From NCBI GenBank assembly GCA_012517635.1, contig JAAYUP010000313.1, positions 1 to 8,171 of the forward strand: a stretch of 8,171 nucleotides of DNA, read 5' to 3'. The translations under genes and the position numbers were made by a program. Below are positions 5,663-8,171 of this stretch, one piece after another; position 1 is the stretch's first letter, and each line of letters begins with the position of its first letter. The notes under the pieces were generated by a model. The model was not told where the DNA came from and ran no database searches. It saw only the letters and a list, made by a program, of their open reading frames with translations. This DNA comes from Candidatus Atribacter alterifermentans (GTDB lineage Bacteria > Atribacterota > Atribacteria > Atribacterales > Atribacteraceae).

Positions 5663-5689
5663 ATTTTATCACAATGTTCTCATATTCAA
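5663..5689 (-). promoter_or_regulatory. Candidate promoter of the asparaginase gene
   Basis: On the minus strand TGATAAAAT gives an extended -10 (TGn then TAAAAT, 5668-5663). TTGAAT lies 15 bases further upstream (5689-5684); this spacing is short, so the extended -10 would have to carry the promoter. Confidence 0.4.
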
Positions 5690-5792
5690 TATAGATTCTC
5701 TTTATTCCTCCCCCCTCTCTCACCTTCGCTCAATCAATCTTATAAAACTAATCTGGTACTATGAAAAAACTGACTGAAGAGTGATTTAAAAA

Positions 5793-5821
5793 GTGACAAG
5801 AATCATTGGAAATGCTAAACT
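5793..5821 (+). promoter_or_regulatory. Candidate promoter of mnmG
   Basis: GTGACA (5793-5798, five of six matches to TTGACA) is followed after exactly 17 bases by TAAACT (5816-5821). The -10 is preceded by TGC, an extended -10 feature. Transcription would begin near 5828 and give a leader of about 85 bases. Confidence 0.55.
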
Positions 5822-5854
5822 TTCTCTCCAGAAATCATTGATGATAACTGAAAG

Positions 5855-5870
5855 TGAGCAATGTTGCTCA
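5855..5870 (+). promoter_or_regulatory. 16-bp palindrome in the mnmG leader
   Basis: TGAGCAATGTTGCTCA is a perfect palindrome; as RNA it gives a 6-bp stem with the loop AUGU. It is followed 11 bases later by ten T residues (5882-5891). The gap is too long for a standard terminator, so it may be an attenuator relic, an operator, or a leader hairpin. Confidence 0.4.
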
Positions 5871-5898
5871 AAGATCTGCTGTTTTTTTTTTGAATGAA

Positions 5899-5904
5899 AG
5901 GTGA
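5899..5904 (+). promoter_or_regulatory. Ribosome binding site that fixes the mnmG start
   Basis: AGGTGA lies 8 bases before the ATG at 5913. The alternative in-frame GTG at 5901 is part of this very site and has no usable spacing of its own, so the protein should begin MGCHYDVIVIGGG. Confidence 0.85.
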
Positions 5905-5912
5905 GATATTTT

Positions 5913-7787
5913 ATGGGTTGTCATTACGATGTGATTGTCATTGGTGGAGGTCATGCTGGTTCAGAAGCCGCCCATATTTCAGCAGTGATGGGATTGAAAA
6001 CTCTTCTGATTACAAACTCAATTCACCATATAGCTCTTATGCCCTGCAATCCTGCAATTGGAGGACCAGGGAAAGGACACGTAGTCATGGAAATTGATGC
6101 TTTGGGAGGTTTAATGGCTAAAGCAACCGATCAATGTACCCTTCATATCAAAAAAGTAAACACTGGTAAAGGTCCTGCCGTTCAAACTCTCCGTGCTCAA
6201 ACGCAACGAGATCGGTATAGTCTTATCATCCGGCAATACTTAGAAAAAACTCCATTGCTATCTATTTTCCAAGGAGAGGCATCCGACTTAGTATTAAATT
6301 CCAATGGTGAAATATCTGGAGTTAAAACTTTTCAGGGTACTCAATTTGAGTGTCGATCAGTTGTAATAGCAACTGGTACTTTTCTGAACGGAGTGATTAA
6401 GATTGGCGAGATGAGTTATCCAGCTGGTCGTCAAGGTGAATTTCCGGCAAATTATCTCAGCCAATCACTTCGTCAAAAAGGTTTTAAAATTCTTCGTTTA
6501 AATACTTGCACACCACCACGGATTGACAAAAGAACTATTAATTTTAAAAAATGTGAAGAACAAAAAAGCGATGAACAACCTCTTTGTTTTTCCTGGGAAA
6601 GCACACCTCGGGTTTATGAAGGATCATCAGTTTTTCTAACCCGAACCAATGAAACAACCTGTGAAATTATTCGTAAAAATTTTGACCGGTCTCCTCTTCT
6701 CTACCAATTTAGTGATAGTTCCCCGGTTCGAGAATGTCCTTCCCTTGAAGATAAAGTATATCGTTTCCCTGATCGGATCAGTCACTTGGTTTTTCTTGAA
6801 CCAGAAGGTGAAAATAGTAATGAAATTTACGTTCAAGGGGTTTTCACATCACTTCCAGAAGAGGTTCAATGGCAAATTCTTCATTCTATATCCGGATTAG
6901 AAAACTGCCATATTATACGCCCAGGATATGGAATTGAATATGATATTATCTTGCCTACCCAGCTTAAACTGTCTCTGGAAAGTAAATTCATTCCAGGACT
7001 TTTTTTTGCTGGACAAATTAACGGAACGTCAGGATACGAGGAAGCTGCTGGTCAGGGCATCATAGCCGGAATAAATGCTGGACGCTATACTCAAAATAAA
7101 CCAGCCATAATTTTACAACGTGATGAGAGTTACATAGGAGTTATGGTTGATGACTTAGTCACTAAAGGAATCCAAGAACCATATCGGCTTCGAACTGGTA
7201 AAGTTGAATACCGACTTCTCATTCGCCATAGTAATGCTGACGTTCGATTAGCAGAATATGGGTATCAAGCGGGGACAATTTCACTAAGTCGATATCAGAT
7301 AATTCAAGAAAAGAAAAACCTCATTTCCCAAGAAATAGAACGTCTTGAAAAAACCAATATTTTTCCATCAGCAGATTTGAATCAACTTTTAGAAAAAAAA
7401 CATACTCGTCCTTTATCAGAACCAACTCGAATAAACTCTATCCTCACCAGACCACAAATGAATTATTATGACCTTTCTCCTTTTGATCCTGATAGACCTT
7501 TTCTTTCTCTTGACATTATTGAAGAAGTTGAAATACAAACCAAATATCGCGGATATATCGAGAGGCAGATCAAATCGATTGATGAATTCCGTCAAATGGA
7601 AAACCGACCAATCCCACCTCATTTTCCTTTTAACCAACTCAAGATCCTCTCTCGTGAAGCTCAAGAGCAGCTGCAAGCTTTACGCCCCACTACTTTAGGG
7701 CAAGCTTCGCGAATTCGTGGAGTTACGCCTTCTGACCTTGCTGCGTTATTAATCCTTTTAGAAAAATTTCGAAAAGAGGACCAATAA
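5913..7787 (+). CDS. mnmG: tRNA uridine-34 5-carboxymethylaminomethyl modification enzyme MnmG (GidA)
   Basis: MnmG is an FAD-dependent cytoplasmic enzyme that, with the GTPase MnmE, installs the carboxymethylaminomethyl group on the wobble uridine of certain tRNAs. The 624-residue length is normal (E. coli about 629). The FAD-binding Rossmann motif IGGGHAGSEAA is at residues 10-20; the MnmG hallmark MPCNPAIGG (43-51) carries Cys45. CPSLEDKVYRFPDR (275-288) carries Cys275, matching the second conserved cysteine (E. coli Cys277). IRPGYGIEYD (335-344), the FAD-site stretch FFAGQINGTSGYEEAAGQG (364-382) and the C-terminal MnmE-interacting helical domain with SRIRGVTPSDL (599-609) follow. The usual LKTGTPPR reads LNTCTPPR (196-203). 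It is a single gene divergent from the asparaginase and convergent with glnA; mnmE is not adjacent. Confidence 0.97.
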   Translation: MGCHYDVIVIGGGHAGSEAAHISAVMGLKTLLITNSIHHIALMPCNPAIGGPGKGHVVMEIDALGGLMAKATDQCTLHIKKVNTGKGPAVQTLRAQTQRDRYSLIIRQYLEKTPLLSIFQGEASDLVLNSNGEISGVKTFQGTQFECRSVVIATGTFLNGVIKIGEMSYPAGRQGEFPANYLSQSLRQKGFKILRLNTCTPPRIDKRTINFKKCEEQKSDEQPLCFSWESTPRVYEGSSVFLTRTNETTCEIIRKNFDRSPLLYQFSDSSPVRECPSLEDKVYRFPDRISHLVFLEPEGENSNEIYVQGVFTSLPEEVQWQILHSISGLENCHIIRPGYGIEYDIILPTQLKLSLESKFIPGLFFAGQINGTSGYEEAAGQGIIAGINAGRYTQNKPAIILQRDESYIGVMVDDLVTKGIQEPYRLRTGKVEYRLLIRHSNADVRLAEYGYQAGTISLSRYQIIQEKKNLISQEIERLEKTNIFPSADLNQLLEKKHTRPLSEPTRINSILTRPQMNYYDLSPFDPDRPFLSLDIIEEVEIQTKYRGYIERQIKSIDEFRQMENRPIPPHFPFNQLKILSREAQEQLQALRPTTLGQASRIRGVTPSDLAALLILLEKFRKEDQ

Positions 7788-7859
7788 ATTGACATCTCGA
7801 AAATTTTTTAAATATTTTTAGTAGGGCTTAATTTATCGAGCTTATAGATAGTTCTGAGA
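7788..7859. other. Convergent gap between mnmG and glnA
   Basis: The 72-base AT-rich spacer has CTCGA-AAATT (from 7796) inverted against AATTT-A-TCGAG (ending 7840), a weak stem with one bulged base. There is no run of T after it, so a bidirectional terminator is only a possibility. Confidence 0.25.
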
Positions 7860-8171
7860 TCAAAATAATTCGAGATACCGATCAATTTCCCAGGGATGAA
7901 CCATTCTTTGAAATTCTTCCCATTCTCTTCGCTTAGCATTTAAGAAATAATCTAAAATATGCGGGGTGAGAGCATGTTTGACTATTTCATCTTTTTCTCA
8001 CTCCTCCAAAGCTTCACCCAGATTTCGGGGTAAATTTCGGATACCCCATTCCTCTCTTTCCTCACAACTCATTTCATAAAGATTTACATTATTGCAAGGT
8101 CTACCTGGATTAAGAATTTTTTCCACTCCATCTAATCCCGATTGAATAATGACAGAAAAAGCTAAATAAGG
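7860..8171 (-). pseudogene. glnA: Glutamine synthetase type I (GlnA), C-terminal part with an in-frame TGA
   Basis: The minus strand encodes the end of a GlnA-type glutamine synthetase, the ATP-dependent enzyme joining ammonia to glutamate; the rest lies beyond the right edge. Seen in order are PYLAFSVIIQSGLDG, a PGRP and NLYEMS segment, IRNLPRNLGEALEE, then EKDEIVKHALTPHILDYF, AKRREWEEFQRM and the C-terminal HPWEIDRYLELF before TGA at 7862-7860. All are in one frame and align naturally with family C-termini. However, codon 8000-7998 is TGA, between GEALEE and EKDEI, where relatives have Leu or Met. As written, the protein would lose its last 45 residues, the C-terminal helical region used in dodecamer contacts. 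No frameshift is present. A recent nonsense mutation, a base-call error (one change from TTA) or read-through are all possible. Identity is certain; the pseudogene status is not. Confidence 0.85.

Larger units (their letters stand above)
5601..5912. other. Divergent intergenic region between asparaginase and mnmG
   Basis: These 312 bases hold outward-facing candidate promoters for the two genes, a small dyad near the asparaginase start, and a palindrome plus T-run in the mnmG leader. Between about 5690 and 5790 I see nothing recognisable. No small gene is supported. Confidence 0.7.

Noticed and set aside
5901..5912. GTG at 5901 as an earlier mnmG start
   Set aside because: The GTG overlaps the AGGTGA ribosome site that serves the ATG at 5913, and MnmG proteins normally begin only a few residues before the FAD motif.
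7860..8171. UGA reassigned to tryptophan
   Set aside because: Trp is encoded by TGG throughout, other genes contain no in-frame TGA, and glnA itself ends with TGA at the expected C-terminus.

Overview
The window is AT-rich bacterial DNA. Genes are compact, use the standard genetic code, and have clear Shine-Dalgarno and sigma-70-type signals. The gene content is thiamin-precursor salvage under a TPP riboswitch, an Ntn-hydrolase asparaginase, tRNA-Gly with an encoded CCA, MnmG and a type I glutamine synthetase. The long intergenic space is packed with palindromic interspersed repeats. This fits a low-GC anaerobic or thermophile-related lineage (Firmicutes-like, or a group such as Atribacterota). 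I cannot fix the phylum from the sequence, so that is only an impression.

Layout. Positions 1-2650 (minus strand) hold a thiamin-precursor salvage operon: promoter, TPP riboswitch with intrinsic terminator, thiW (ECF S component), cytX (NCS1 permease) and thiM (hydroxyethylthiazole kinase, cut by the left edge). A Gfo/Idh/MocA-family oxidoreductase lies just upstream on the same strand (2686-3720). Positions 3721-4540 carry no protein gene. They hold at least five palindromic repeat units of REP-like type, a 167-bp MITE-like element with 16-bp perfect terminal inverted repeats, and two further hairpin-forming repeats. tRNA-Gly(UCC) follows with its own consensus promoter, then an isoaspartyl peptidase/L-asparaginase, all on the minus strand. 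A divergent 312-bp intergenic region separates this from mnmG (plus strand). The window ends in the C-terminal part of glnA (minus strand), convergent with mnmG.

How the genes work together. ThiW and CytX are predicted to bring in the thiazole and pyrimidine halves of thiamin, and ThiM phosphorylates the thiazole. The riboswitch would shut all three off when TPP is abundant. MnmG modifies the wobble uridine of tRNAs such as the tRNA-Gly(UCC) encoded nearby, although the two genes are transcribed separately. The other neighbours show no obvious pathway link.

The two strongest observations are an in-frame TGA inside an otherwise well-conserved glnA C-terminus, and a 7-nt perfect complementarity between the TPP aptamer P3 region and the terminator hairpin that suggests how the switch works. 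I found no clear sign of a wholly new system.
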